A DNA stretch of 36,568 bases from CAYQZD01 sp964421875 (GTDB taxonomy: Bacteria; Electryoneota; Tariuqbacteria; Tariuqbacterales; Tariuqbacteraceae). Shown here in pieces: positions 19,306 to 29,010 of this stretch. The stretch covers positions 1-36,568 of the forward strand of contig CAYQZD010000029.1 in the NCBI GenBank assembly GCA_964421875.1. The letters are read 5' to 3'. The notes under the pieces were generated by a model that saw only the letters and a list, made by a program, of their open reading frames with translations, did no database searches and had not been told where the DNA came from. The position numbers and the translations under genes were made by a program. Every line of letters begins with the position of its first letter. The stretch's first letter is position 1.

Positions 19306-19332
19306 GGGGCGTTCAATTTATTTGAACGCCCC
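19306..19332. terminator. Hairpin between convergent genes, probable terminator
   Basis: Perfect 11-bp stem GGGGCGTTCAA/TTGAACGCCCC with loop TTTAT. It lies 70 bp beyond the end of the minus-strand kinase gene and 177 bp beyond the plus-strand exported gene. There is no strong T-run on either side. Confidence 0.55.
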
Positions 19333-19401
19333 GTCATAGATATAGCGAGATTTATTATACGCCGAATTCTTGCGATAATTTTTCCCGATTTTTCTCAGCT
19401 G

Positions 19402-20322
19402 TCACTGCTCGGTCAATTCCCTCCCCAGCAGCACCGCTCCTACTGTAGGTTCGAAGGCCGGCTCCACCAGTTCCACATTGACATTATCTATAACCTGCAT
19501 TATCCCCGGCTTCAGCGCTTTGACTTGATTCGATAGCCCCCCCATAAAGCAGACTTCGACACTTCCCTCCAAATCGAGCGTTCTTATCACAGACTTAGCC
19601 AGTTTGCCTAACTCGCGCCCAGCGGAAGCGACCACTTCACCGGCAAGAACTTCCCCCGATTTCGCCAGTTCGAAAGCCATAGGAGTCAATTCCGCTAATT
19701 TTTTCGCTGCACTCTCCGATTTGTAAACCAGGGTTATCCCGTCGGTGATGTCTTTCAAATTCCATGCCTCACAGATTCGCTTCCCCAAATCAGTTTCCAC
19801 GCCTCGAAAATGTTCGTTAAGCGCCGCTTTCAGGCATTCCCGCCCAATCCAGAAGCCGGAACCCTCGTCTCCCAATAGATGCCCGTAACCCCCGGCCCGG
19901 GCGAGTGTCCCGCTCCGGTCCCTCCCCCAGGCGATGGAACCGGTGCCTGCAATCAACACTACTCCCGGTCCTCCCCCGAAAGCGCCGTGCAGCGCCGCTT
20001 CAGCATCCGACACCACCTTCATAGGATTATTGGGAAAAACCGAATGGCACGCTTCTTCCACCGATTTCTTAATCTTGGCGTCGCCAGCTCCCGCCGCGGC
20101 TAAGACTATCAGGGTGATATGGTAAGGCATCATACCGCCCTGGTCGCTCATATATTCCAGAATATCCTTCAGCTTGAAAGCTACAACGTTGGGATTGACG
20201 CCGCGAACGTTGACTCCCCCAAAACCATGCCGCGCTAACACCGTATTGGCGCGGTTGAGCAGCGCCGCTTCCCATTGAGTCCCCCCCCCGTCGATGCCGA
20301 TATAATGGTCCATACCTATCAT
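19402..20322 (-). CDS. BadF/BadG/BcrA/BcrD-type ATPase, probable N-acetylglucosamine kinase
   Basis: 306 residues. The start ATG at 20322 has GGGGAG about seven bases upstream. The fold is the ASKHA sugar kinase/ATPase type: phosphate-1 motif 'YIGIDGGGTQWEAAL' at the N-terminus, a connecting 'SDAEAALHGAF', phosphate-2 motif 'GVVLIAGTGSIAWG', 'GGYGHLLGDEGSGFWIG' typical of the GlcNAc kinase subgroup, and a C-terminal adenosine motif 'VCFMGGLSNQ'. The family phosphorylates N-acetylglucosamine or related amino sugars in cell-wall recycling, or activates dehydratases; the DEGSG motif supports the sugar kinase reading. It is transcribed away from the exported-protein operon. Stop codon TGA. Confidence 0.88.
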   Translation of the reverse strand: MIGMDHYIGIDGGGTQWEAALLNRANTVLARHGFGGVNVRGVNPNVVAFKLKDILEYMSDQGGMMPYHITLIVLAAAGAGDAKIKKSVEEACHSVFPNNPMKVVSDAEAALHGAFGGGPGVVLIAGTGSIAWGRDRSGTLARAGGYGHLLGDEGSGFWIGRECLKAALNEHFRGVETDLGKRICEAWNLKDITDGITLVYKSESAAKKLAELTPMAFELAKSGEVLAGEVVASAGRELGKLAKSVIRTLDLEGSVEVCFMGGLSNQVKALKPGIMQVIDNVNVELVEPAFEPTVGAVLLGRELTEQ

Positions 20323-20491
20323 CTCAAACTCCCCGTTAGTTTTCTAAGTTATTTCCTGCAGGTTGTAGATATTAACTATCGGCGAATTAATCCGTCGAAA
20401 CTGCACATTTTAATATATATAAAAATATTCTCTAAAAAACAACTCTACTATAGTTATATCGGCAGTTGTCGATATAAATGTAAACAAACTC

Positions 20492-20520
20492 TTGACATTG
20501 AGTAATTTTCTACATATATT
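20492..20520 (+). promoter_or_regulatory. Sigma-70-type promoter of the exported-protein operon
   Basis: TTGACA (20492-20497), 17-bp spacer, TATATT (20515-20520). This is near consensus and lies 117 bp before the start codon of the LamG-type gene. The surrounding 315-bp divergent region is AT-rich and holds no other feature I can support. Confidence 0.75.
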
Positions 20521-20637
20521 GAAATTACAACTTACCGAATACCATTACCACCGACAACAATTCACTACTATGCGTCAAGCCCATAAATACCTCTGATTTT
20601 ACACCGGAAAAAAGCGCTCTTTAAGGAGGGATATAAG

Positions 20638-23472
20638 ATGAAAAAGCTGTTAATGCTCGTTTTGGCTTCCATGATTACCTGCGCCGCGGCTTTTAGCCAG
20701 CGCGCTATTGAGGTCACCTGCCCCAACGGCGGCGAAACCTGGAGTATCGGCAGCGCCCCTACCATCACCTGGGCACACTCCGGCGGCTTCGACAGCTTCG
20801 ATGTCCAGCTTACTCGCAACAACGGGGGAAGCTGGGCGGTACTGGACACCGGTCTTTTAGGCCACGCCATCGATTGGACCTGGAACGCGGGAGTGACCCC
20901 GCCGCCCTCCAATTGCTGCCGGGTGAGAATTATAGGGCATTACGGTGGAAGCCATACACACGATATAAGCGACGACCGCTTCTCTATAATCAGCGATTCC
21001 GCCTTTGTGCCGGACGAGCATACCTACGGCCTCTGGCATTTCGATGAAGCTCCGGGAACCTACACCGCCCTCGACGCCTCCGGCAGAGGCTACAATATGA
21101 ACCTGGAGGACGGAGCGGAATTCACCGCTGCGGGGCTCTACGGCAACTGCGCCGATTTGTCCGACCCCGACGGGAAAATCAACTCCAATCACATCGTCGG
21201 CAACGGCTGGGATGAACTCACCATCGACGCCCACATAAAACCCTATTCCCTCGATCCCAACGAAAGCCCGATAGTCTATCGCTACCGCTATTACGCTTAT
21301 GACCCGGCTTATTACCTTCATCTCACCCCAAACGGCAGTGTGTCCACCGGTGTGTACCAGACTAATGGCAGACATACTGACTTAACTACCGGCCCGGTCA
21401 TCACCGCGATGAACACCTGGTATTATATCCAAATGACCTGGCGCAGCGGCGGTGAACTTAAAATCTTCGTCAACGGCGAACCGGTGGGAACGACCGCTGC
21501 GGAGACCGGCGCGATAAGGAATTCCACTCACCCCCTCACTATCGGCTGGTACCACGATACCGGATATGGGAATTTCTACTTCGACGGGCTTATCGACGAG
21601 GTGAGGATATCGAATATCGACCGCTCCGGTGCTCAACCTCCTCCCCCGCCTCCGCCGGAATGGACCGAAGATTTTGAGGACGGGAATTTCACCCATAATC
21701 CCGCCTGGACTCACCTCGAGGGCGAAGCGGCGGTCATCACCTTCGGGGGAGATTACTGCCTCGACCTCCACGCCACTCCCAACGGGCCCTCAGGTGTGAT
21801 TGAAGTCCCAATCCCGGTGGAGGGAGCTTTTACGCTGGAATGCGATGTTCACAAACGCCCGGGCTATAACGGCAGTGAAAACAATGTCTGGATTGGCGTC
21901 AGCGAGGGCGGCTATGCCGTTAACACCGGTTTCCAGTTCTATGAAAACGACTGCGACAACATCCGCACGGTCTGGAATCAAACCCAGCAGAATCAGGCGC
22001 CCATCGCTTCCTTCGATGAGCGCTGGCAGCATATTGTGATGAGGCGGGATTCATCAGGCTCCTGGACCATTGTCTGGGATGAAAACGGTCCCAATCATAC
22101 TACCATTACGGGCTATGATTTGTATGGAACACTGGACAATCCCCACCTCTGGCTCAAATGCGACGGATATTACCTTAGGGTTCGGGGGGCTTATTTCGAC
22201 GATTTCGTCATACAAAATGAAGAACCGCGTCCTCCGTCGCCCTCCAGGTGGCGAGATAACTTCGAGGACGGTAACGCTGAGGGCTGGACCATCGCAGAGG
22301 GGGACTGGCAGATAATGACTCCGGGCGCGGGAACCAGCCATCACTGCTTTGGAACCAACAGCCTCGCCGCCGCGGCCTATCCTTATGAATACTACTCCGA
22401 CTGCTTCGAGCTGGAGGTAGATTTCCGGATCGACAACGAAAGCGTGGGGAATTTCGATGTTGAATTCAACCGCCGGGACGAAGGCAACTATTATATGCTC
22501 GACCTGGCAGACCCTGACAGCGACGACCCCAACGCCCGTATCTACCGCTATATCAACGGCGCGCAGACTATTATCGCCGGAACCCCGAACATAATTCAAG
22601 CCTCACATTGGCACCATTTGAAGCTGGTGCGCAGTCAGGAACACGATATTACGGTTTTCCTCGACGGCAATCCTTCACCCTATCTTTCTGTCAATGACAA
22701 CAATTTGACCGCCGAATCCGAAGTGCGGTTCCGCTTCTATGCCGGAGGAAAAATCGACAATGTGGATTTAAGGACTTCACGGTCTCCGGTTTCTATAACT
22801 CTCACTCCCTATAATCCCCCCATAGTAATCCCCGCCGGCGGAGACGCTTTCGCCTACAACATCGCTATCGCCAACAACAGCGGCGCTCCCCAAACCGTCG
22901 ACGCCTGGGTCAATATCCAAATTCCCGGCGGATTTCAGTTCCCCATCCTGGGACCCGTTCGTAATCTCAACTTGGGCGCGGGAAGGTCGATAGAGCGCGG
23001 CCGGACCGTTTTCGTTCCCCCGCGCGCTCCCGCCGGAGAATACGCCTGCATCGGAATGATAGGAAATTACCCCTGGGAAATCATCGACTCCGACGCTTTC
23101 CCCTTCGTTAAAGAAGGCTTCGATATTGCCTGGGGCGGCAGCGGAGGCTGGCATTGCGGAGGCGAGCCTTTCCCCGGTGAGTCCATTACCCTGGACAGCT
23201 ATGTTCCTCGTGAAACCTCCTTGACCGGCGTTTACCCCAACCCCTTTAATTCTTCAACAGTCGCGAGATTCGAGCTGAGAGATGCGAGTCGAATTAAACT
23301 CGCCATCTACGACATCGCCGGGCGCGAGGTCGCTGTTCTCACCGAAGGCTTCTATCCCGCCGGAGTACATCAAGCGGTATGGGACGCGTCGGGGGTAGCG
23401 AGCGGTGTGTATTTCGCGCGATTGGAAGCGGGGAGTGAAATTAATACGGTGAAACTGTTACTGGTCAAGTAG
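20638..23472 (+). CDS. Multidomain exported LamG/concanavalin-type protein with T9SS-type sorting domain
   Basis: 944 residues. A strong AAGGAGG lies eight bases before the ATG. Signal peptide MKKLLMLVLASMITCAAAFS. Domains in order: a 'PNGGETW..G....ITW' beta domain (about 25-120), a LamG-type concanavalin-like domain (about 130-335; 'YGLWHFDEAPG', 'LTIDAHIKPY', 'DGLIDEVRISN'), a Pro-rich linker, two further concanavalin-like domains each opening 'DNFEDGN' or 'EDFEDGN' (about 340-535 and 535-720), an Ig-like domain (SITLTPYNPPIVIPAGG, about 720-835), and the PNPFN...KLLLVK sorting domain. Such proteins bind polysaccharide or other cell-surface ligands. It is the first gene of the exported-protein run and has a near-consensus promoter. 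Unlike its neighbours, it has no clear heptamer linker before PNPFN. Confidence 0.9.
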   Translation: MKKLLMLVLASMITCAAAFSQRAIEVTCPNGGETWSIGSAPTITWAHSGGFDSFDVQLTRNNGGSWAVLDTGLLGHAIDWTWNAGVTPPPSNCCRVRIIGHYGGSHTHDISDDRFSIISDSAFVPDEHTYGLWHFDEAPGTYTALDASGRGYNMNLEDGAEFTAAGLYGNCADLSDPDGKINSNHIVGNGWDELTIDAHIKPYSLDPNESPIVYRYRYYAYDPAYYLHLTPNGSVSTGVYQTNGRHTDLTTGPVITAMNTWYYIQMTWRSGGELKIFVNGEPVGTTAAETGAIRNSTHPLTIGWYHDTGYGNFYFDGLIDEVRISNIDRSGAQPPPPPPPEWTEDFEDGNFTHNPAWTHLEGEAAVITFGGDYCLDLHATPNGPSGVIEVPIPVEGAFTLECDVHKRPGYNGSENNVWIGVSEGGYAVNTGFQFYENDCDNIRTVWNQTQQNQAPIASFDERWQHIVMRRDSSGSWTIVWDENGPNHTTITGYDLYGTLDNPHLWLKCDGYYLRVRGAYFDDFVIQNEEPRPPSPSRWRDNFEDGNAEGWTIAEGDWQIMTPGAGTSHHCFGTNSLAAAAYPYEYYSDCFELEVDFRIDNESVGNFDVEFNRRDEGNYYMLDLADPDSDDPNARIYRYINGAQTIIAGTPNIIQASHWHHLKLVRSQEHDITVFLDGNPSPYLSVNDNNLTAESEVRFRFYAGGKIDNVDLRTSRSPVSITLTPYNPPIVIPAGGDAFAYNIAIANNSGAPQTVDAWVNIQIPGGFQFPILGPVRNLNLGAGRSIERGRTVFVPPRAPAGEYACIGMIGNYPWEIIDSDAFPFVKEGFDIAWGGSGGWHCGGEPFPGESITLDSYVPRETSLTGVYPNPFNSSTVARFELRDASRIKLAIYDIAGREVAVLTEGFYPAGVHQAVWDASGVASGVYFARLEAGSEINTVKLLLVK

Positions 23473-23493
23473 GGATTTGATTTATCAAATCCC
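23472..23493 (+). repeat. Stop-codon hairpin, copy 1
   Basis: 9-bp stem GGGATTTGA/TCAAATCCC with loop TTTA. The first G is the last base of the TAG stop. No T-run follows, so it is not a classical terminator. Other copies: 25178-25198 and 28961-28982. Confidence 0.8.
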
Positions 23494-23525
23494 GGTATCA
23501 TATAAAATGCACCAAGGAGACGCAA

Positions 23526-25178
23526 ATGTACAGGATAATGGTGTCATTAATCATCGCCGGGCTGACTGTCACCGGCGCTCTGGCGACCGTATTGCGCGTC
23601 CCGAGTCAATATCCCACCATTCAAGCGGGTATCGATGCATCAGTAAACGGGGACACCGTGCTGGTGGCGGACGGAACTTACACCGGGAACGGAAACAAAG
23701 AACTCGATTTCGGCGGGCGGGCGATAGTGGTGATGTCTGAAAACGGCCCGGAAAGCTGCATTATCGACTGCCAAGGTAACGGTAGAGGTTTTTATTTTCA
23801 TAATGGTGAAACCGCTACGGCTGAAGTGTATGGCCTCACTGTCAAAAACGGTCATCACAGTATGTATGGCGGCGGTATTAATATCACCAACTCCAACCCC
23901 GCTTTCAGATACTGTGTCATTGTTAATTGTTCGACCTGGGGGAGCTTAGGTGGAGGGGTTTACATTTGTAACTCCAATTCCACCTTTGATTATTGTGTCA
24001 TCGCAAATTGTCGAACCGATCCCAATGGCGGGGGAATCTACATCTCTGGCGGCAATCCTGTGTTCCAAAACTGTACTTTTTACCAAAACACTGCACATTC
24101 GTATGGGGGTGGTATATACGCGGGGAATTCCGATTTTGTGGTCAATTCCTGCATTTTCGCCGGTAACAGCGCTTATGGCGCTTGAGATAATTTCGGCAGT
24201 GGGATCTACTGCGCAACTTCCGGAACCTCTCCTCAGATTGTTCATAGCTGTTTTTTTGACAATTATAATGGTAGTTTCAACGGCAGCGGCGTTCCGGCGG
24301 GCATCGGCGTTTTATCTACCAGCAATTTCAACGGCGACTCCTGCGACATTTATAACAACATATTTCTCGACCCCCAGTTTATCGATACCACCGATTACCA
24401 TCTCCTGCCCAATTCCCCCTGCATCGACGCCGGCGACACCACACTGTTCGACCCCGACAGCACCATCGCTGATATGGGAGCGTTTTATTTCTTCCAGAGT
24501 CCGGTTTTCATTGATTTGATTCCTCAAGCCCCCAGTATTATCATCCTCTCGGGCGGCGGCGAATTTTCCTTCACCGCTCAGGTACAAAATAGATTATCAT
24601 TGAGAAATTTCATCCTCGATGTCTGGTGCGAGGTCGTTATCCCCGGCGGGAATGTCGTCAGCCCCCTTATCCTGCGCCGGAATGTACTCATTCGCGCTAA
24701 TTCCAATCTAACCCGTCAGGTCACCCAATATGTCCCCGGTAATGCGCCTTATGGTAACTATGATTATTTCGGTAAAATAGGATTATACCCTGATTCGGTG
24801 GTGCATCAAGACAGCTTTCCCTTCACCAAGCTCGCCGGAGATTCTCCGCCCGTTCACAACCAAGGCTGGAATGTTTACGGCTGGGACGACGATAAAGAAT
24901 TAAGAATTGAGAATTCAAAATTAATAATTTTTAATTCTTACCCGAATCCCTTCAACGCCTCCACAGCTCTCAGCTACAAGCTGCAAGCTGCAAGTAAGGT
25001 GAAGCTGGCGGTTTACGACATCGCCGGGCGGGAAGTGGCGGTCCTCGCCGATGGCTTCTATCCCTCCGGGACGCATCAGGCGGTGTGGGAGGCGTCAAGT
25101 ATGGCGAGCGGGGTGTATTTTGCGCGGCTGCAGGCGGACGGAGTTATTCAAACGAGGAAGCTGTTGCTGGTTAAATAG
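23526..25178 (+). CDS. Exported beta-helix protein with in-frame UGA (codon 220) and sorting domain
   Basis: The frame runs for 550 codons with a single internal TGA at 24183-24185 and no other stop. AAGGAG precedes the ATG. Signal peptide is about residues 1-20. The start of the mature protein, 'VLRVPSQYPTIQAGIDASVNGDTVLVADGTY', is typical of DUF1565-like right-handed parallel beta-helix proteins. Cys/Gly-rich rungs of about 24 residues follow ('C.I.N.....GGG(V/I)Y'). The UGA falls between 'CIFAGNSAYGA' and 'DNFGSGIYC'. After the helix come 'CIDAGD...DPDSTIADMG', an Ig-like domain, a heptamer-coded linker and the PNPFN...KLLLVK domain. If UGA stops translation, the truncated protein would lack the sorting domain. 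Two paralogues have UGA at the same place, which argues for recoding rather than decay; pseudogene remains possible. Confidence 0.8.
24183..24225 (+). promoter_or_regulatory. In-frame UGA with downstream SECIS-like stem-loop, copy 1
   Basis: UGA at 24183-24185. After 10 nt comes stem GCAGT-GGGATCT-ACTGC (24196-24212, loop of 7 starting with G). A lower stem TTTCG/CGGAA (24191-24195 with 24221-24225) is possible across an 8-nt 3' bulge. Folded by eye only. Confidence 0.4.
24874..25027 (+). repeat. 154-bp block identical to 30287-30440
   Basis: Every base matches the block at an offset of 5,413. It covers the end of the Ig-like domain, the heptamer linker, PNPFN and the start of 'YDIAGR'. The rest of the two genes is diverged, so this is a recent local copy event or gene conversion. 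Confidence 0.9.
24896..24937 (+). repeat. Heptanucleotide array before the sorting domain (first UGA gene)
   Basis: Six 7-nt units of pattern NNAATTN, starting AGAATTA, AGAATTG, AGAATTC. The reverse complement is the same family as the array at 18854 (TAATTCT, CAATTCT), so it is in the opposite orientation. Confidence 0.85.
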
Positions 25179-25198
25179 GGATTTGATTCATCAAATCC
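25178..25198 (+). repeat. Stop-codon hairpin, copy 2
   Basis: 8-bp stem GGATTTGA/TCAAATCC with loop TTCA, starting at the end of the TAG stop. Same element as 23472-23493. Confidence 0.75.
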
Positions 25199-25232
25199 TC
25201 GCATAATTAAAATACACCAAACGGAGGCGCAA

Positions 25233-26873
25233 GTGTATAGGTTTGTTGTATCCTTAGCGATTATCTGTTTGATAACTGTCAGCGCAGCGGCAACGGTGCT
25301 GCGGGTTCCGAGTCAGTATTCCACTATTCAGGCGGGAATCGACGCCGCGGTCTATAATGACACTGTCCTCATAGCCAACGGGACCTATACCGGGAACGGG
25401 AATAAGAACCTCGATTTCGGCGGGCGATGGATAGTGGTGATGTCGGAGAATGGGCCCGACAGTTGCGTCATCGACTGTCAGAATGAGGGACGAGGTTTCA
25501 TTTTTACCTCAGGGGAAAATCGTTTTTCTGTCTTGCATGGCATTACTATCTGTAACGGACGAGCTTATCTGGGAGGAGGAGTATTCTGCGTACAATCTAG
25601 CCCAACTCTTTTCAATTTAATAATCAAAGATAATATCACGGATAACGGATATGGCGCTGGAGTATATTGTGTATCTTCCAATCCCGCTATTAAAAGATGC
25701 TTTTTTGTTTATAATAGAGGAATAGGTTGAGGAGTTCCAAGGGGCGGTGGGGTCTACTGCCAGGATTCCAATCCTTCGATATTGAACTGTACATTCTATC
25801 AAAATGAAGCCGATGGTGGTGGCGATATTTATCTCAGGAATTCTAATCCTATTATAAAGAATACAATATTTTATAGTGATAATCATCGCGGAGGTATATA
25901 TTTTTATGATGAAATGAACGGCTCTATCGCTTTCTGCAATTTTAATTCAGCGTACTTTCAAGGAATTCCTAACATTCCCCAAGGGCTTGGGACCATAACC
26001 ACAGTGAACCTCAACGGCGATTCCTGTGATGTTTTCGGTAATATTTATCTTGATCCCCATTTTGTAAGCAGGCATGATTTCGATTTCCGGCTCCGGGAGG
26101 ATTCTCCCTGCATCGACGCTGGCGACCCGAGCGATCCCCTTGATCCCGACAGCACCATCGCGGATATTGGGGCACTGTATTATCATCAGAGCCGGGTATT
26201 AATCTCTATCGGTTCCAATACTCCTTGTATAATTATCCCTTCAAGCGGTGGGAGCTTCAACTATTGGATTCAAGTTGAGAGTAATTGGAATCAATCCTAT
26301 AACTTCGACATCTGGACCGATGCAGTTTTACCTAATGGAACCATCTACGGAGCCATCTTATCACGAAATAACCTGACAATCCAGGTTGGAGCTTCCATTC
26401 AGAGGTCTCTTACCCAGTATGTTCCCGGCAATGCGCCTCAAGGTTTTTATTATCTTAGAGCTAATGTGGGATTCTTTCCGGATAGCATTATGGATTCGGA
26501 TGAGATTCCGTTCATGAAGCTGTTGGGCGACGGTTCTGCCGCCAATCACAACCTCGGCTGGAAGTGCTACGGCTGGGATGATGATAAAGAGGGATTCAGG
26601 ACTCAGGATTCAGGATTCGGAATCCTTTCGGCAAATCCCAATCCTTTCAATTCCTCCACAGCTCTCAGCTACAAGTTGCAAGCTGCAAGTAATGTGAAAC
26701 TGGCGGTGTACGACATCGCCGGGCGGGAGGTAACAGTCCTCGCGGAAGGCTTCTATCCCTCCGGGACGCATCAGGCGGTGTGGGAGGCGTCAAGTATGGC
26801 GAGCGGGGTGTATTTCTTGCGGTTGACCGGGGAAGGATTCACCGGTACACAGAAGCTGATTTTAATGAAATAA
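25233..26873 (+). CDS. Exported beta-helix protein with in-frame UGA (codon 166) and sorting domain
   Basis: 546 codons from GTG 25233 (GGAGG upstream), with one internal TGA at 25728-25730. Signal peptide: MYRFVVSLAIICLITVSAAA. The N-terminal 'VLRVPSQYSTIQAGIDAAVYNDTVLIANGTY' and the Cys/Gly rungs match the preceding paralogue. The UGA lies between 'CFFVYNRGIG' and 'GVPRGGGVYC', the same rung position as in that paralogue. The helix ends with 'CIDAGDPSDPLDPDSTIADIG', followed by an Ig-like domain, a heptamer-coded linker (GFRTQDSGFGILS) and a PNPFN...KLILMK domain. It sits 54 bp after the previous gene and 33 bp before the next, so it is probably in the same operon. Readthrough or recoding, or a pseudogene, are the alternatives. 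It ends with TAA. Confidence 0.8.
25728..25769 (+). promoter_or_regulatory. In-frame UGA with downstream SECIS-like stem-loop, copy 2 (best case)
   Basis: UGA at 25728-25730. A 39-nt hairpin starts at the next base: lower stem GGAGTTCC/GGATTCC with one bulged T (25731-25738 with 25763-25769), a small asymmetric internal loop, and upper stem GGCGGT-GGGGTCT-ACTGCC (25743-25761). The 7-nt apical loop contains GGTCT, as in the E. coli fdhF SECIS as I remember it. The upper stem starts 12 nt after UGA. Confidence 0.5.
26593..26620 (+). repeat. Heptanucleotide array before the sorting domain (second UGA gene)
   Basis: Four units GATTCAG, GACTCAG, GATTCAG, GATTCGG, coding for the linker before PNPFN. 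The reverse complement resembles the CAGTCCT-type units at 28704-28717. Confidence 0.85.
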
Positions 26874-26906
26874 TTCCCTCATAATCACTGCGATGCGGAA
26901 GGAAAT

Positions 26907-28961
26907 GTGAACAAGCTGCTGTTAATGGCAGCCATGATTGCTGTCATAATCCACAGCGCCTCAGCCCAACTCTCCGGGCCGCTGAGCGGTAATATCGGGC
27001 CGGGAACCTTCCTGGTCGACGGGGATATATACGTACCTGCCGAAAGCACCTTGACCATCGCCTCTAACACCGATTTCCTCTTCGATTATTCACCTCTCAA
27101 CTATTATGAATTCGAAATACGGGGCCTGCTTTTCGCCCGAGGGACGGCGGTCGACAGCATCAGGTTCAAGCCCAGGATTCAGGGCCGGTGGTGGGGCGGT
27201 CTGCGGTTCATAAACGCGCCGGATTCCAGCATCCTGGAGTACTGTTTGATAACCGGCGGTTTCGCCGTCGACAGCAGTTTTATCCCCTTTGGAGGCGGGA
27301 TACAATGCTCACGCTCCAACCCGGTTTTCCGACACTGCGTTATAACCGGCAATGTCGCAGGTGTTTCACTCAACGGTGCCGGCGGGGGAATAGCAAGTGT
27401 AGCTTTTTCCCATCCAGTCCTGCACTGTTGTAGAATAACGCGGAATAGCGCGTTTATGGGCGGCGGAGTCTACTGTTCGCTGGCATCGATAACGCTGTCG
27501 GAATGCGAAATCCTGGAGAACAATGAGGGCGGCGGAGTCTGCGGGGATATAGCCAGTATCGAATTCGTTAAAAGCATCATTAGCGATAATAATTCAATTT
27601 TCGGCGGATTATATCTTCACGCAGTTCAAGCAACCCTTTCTGGCTGTCGCATCGATAATAATTACTTTGGGATAAACGGTTGCTGCGGCTCAAACATTGT
27701 GATGGAAGAGTGTGTCATTACCGGGAATTCCCCTGCCGGCGGGATAGGCTGCAACAACGGGGGATATCTTACCATCAGACACTGCCTGATAGCCGGGAAT
27801 TCCTCCAATTGGGGAGCGGGCGGGATCGCGGTTGGTATGTTCTCCAGCGCCCAGATATCGAACTGCACCGTATACGGAAACTCGGCCGATACGCTGGGCG
27901 GAGGAATATACATTGAAGGCGAGAACTGCTCCGTAATAAACACCATAGTGGCTGGTAACAGCGGCGGCGGAATATACTTATGGCCCTTTACGCAGGGCAA
28001 TTCAATAACATTCTGCGATTTCTATAACAATCCCGGCGGCCATATAGAAGGGAGGATACCCGCGAGATTGGGCATTGTCAGCGGCTTGAACGCCAACGGG
28101 CATCCCTGCGACGATTACTGCAATATTTTCCTCAATCCCCTTTTCCGAGGAACCACCGGAGATACCGCCTTCCACCTCACTGCAGCCTCCCCCTGCATCG
28201 ACGCCGGCGATCCCGCATCCCCTTTAGACCCGGACAGCACCGTCGCCGACATCGGCCGCTATTATTTCCATCAATGCCCCCCTTCGCCGCTGGAATTGTC
28301 GTTGACGCCCCCAGCTTCTCCGGTGCAGATACCGTCCACCGGAGGGAGCTTCGCCTTCGATGTCTGCGTGGTCAACAATTCCAACATCGCGGTCGTTTTC
28401 GACTTTTGGACTGAAGCGGTCCTCCCCAGCGGTAACATTTATGGTCCTCTAATGATGCGCACAAGCCTGACAATACCTTCCGGCTATACCATCATGCGGG
28501 AACTCCTGCAGAATGTCCCCGGCTACGCCCCGCCGGGTAACTACACATATGTAGGCAAGGTCGGGGTTTATCCCGACAGCGTCATCGACGACGATTCTTT
28601 CCCCTTCACCAAACTCGCCGGAGATTCTCCGCCCGTTCACAACCAGGGCTGGAAAGTATTCGGCTGGGAAGACGAAAACGAATTCTCAGTTCTCAGTTCT
28701 CAGTCCTCGGTCCTCAGTTCTTCCCCCAACCCCTTCAACGCCTCCATAGCCGCGAGATTCGAGCTGCGAGCTGCGAGTCAAGTCAAACTCGCAATCTACG
28801 ACATCGCCGGGCGGGAGGTGTGCGTCCTTGCCGAAGGATTCTATCCCGCAGGGGCGCATCAGGCGGTATGGGACGCTACGGGGATGGCGAGCGGGGTGTA
28901 TTTCGCGCGGCTGGAAGCGGGGAGTGAAATTAATACGGTGAAACTGTTACTGGTCAAGTAG
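26907..28961 (+). CDS. Exported beta-helix protein with T9SS-type sorting domain (uninterrupted paralogue)
   Basis: 684 residues from GTG 26907, preceded by GGAAGGAAAT. Signal peptide: MNKLLLMAAMIAVIIHSASAQ. The N-terminal part ('LSGNIGPGTFLVDGDIYVPAESTLTI', 'IRGLLFARGTAVDSIRF') differs from the three UGA-containing paralogues. About 12 beta-helix rungs with Cys and 'GGG(I/V)' turns follow (about 110-400), then 'CIDAGDPASPLDPDSTVADIG', an Ig-like domain, a heptamer-coded linker and PNPFN...KLLLVK. This gene is unbroken. One rung reads 'CLIAGNSSNWGAGGI', with Trp close to the UGA position of the paralogues, which matters when judging what UGA might encode. Likely a surface adhesin or carbohydrate-interacting protein; the precise role is unknown. 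Confidence 0.9.
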   Translation: MNKLLLMAAMIAVIIHSASAQLSGPLSGNIGPGTFLVDGDIYVPAESTLTIASNTDFLFDYSPLNYYEFEIRGLLFARGTAVDSIRFKPRIQGRWWGGLRFINAPDSSILEYCLITGGFAVDSSFIPFGGGIQCSRSNPVFRHCVITGNVAGVSLNGAGGGIASVAFSHPVLHCCRITRNSAFMGGGVYCSLASITLSECEILENNEGGGVCGDIASIEFVKSIISDNNSIFGGLYLHAVQATLSGCRIDNNYFGINGCCGSNIVMEECVITGNSPAGGIGCNNGGYLTIRHCLIAGNSSNWGAGGIAVGMFSSAQISNCTVYGNSADTLGGGIYIEGENCSVINTIVAGNSGGGIYLWPFTQGNSITFCDFYNNPGGHIEGRIPARLGIVSGLNANGHPCDDYCNIFLNPLFRGTTGDTAFHLTAASPCIDAGDPASPLDPDSTVADIGRYYFHQCPPSPLELSLTPPASPVQIPSTGGSFAFDVCVVNNSNIAVVFDFWTEAVLPSGNIYGPLMMRTSLTIPSGYTIMRELLQNVPGYAPPGNYTYVGKVGVYPDSVIDDDSFPFTKLAGDSPPVHNQGWKVFGWEDENEFSVLSSQSSVLSSSPNPFNASIAARFELRAASQVKLAIYDIAGREVCVLAEGFYPAGAHQAVWDATGMASGVYFARLEAGSEINTVKLLLVK
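28683..28722 (+). repeat. Heptanucleotide array before the sorting domain (uninterrupted paralogue)
   Basis: Units TTCTCAG (three), TCCTCGG, TCCTCAG and a partial. As CAGTTCT/CAGTCCT they belong to the same family and orientation as the array at 18854. Confidence 0.85.
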
Positions 28962-28982
28962 GGATTTGATTCATCAAATCCC
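28961..28982 (+). repeat. Stop-codon hairpin, copy 3
   Basis: 9-bp stem GGGATTTGA/TCAAATCCC with loop TTCA, starting at the last base of the TAG stop. Confidence 0.8.
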
Positions 28983-29010
28983 GGAGGTAAGTGAACCTAC
29001 GGAGGAGAAG

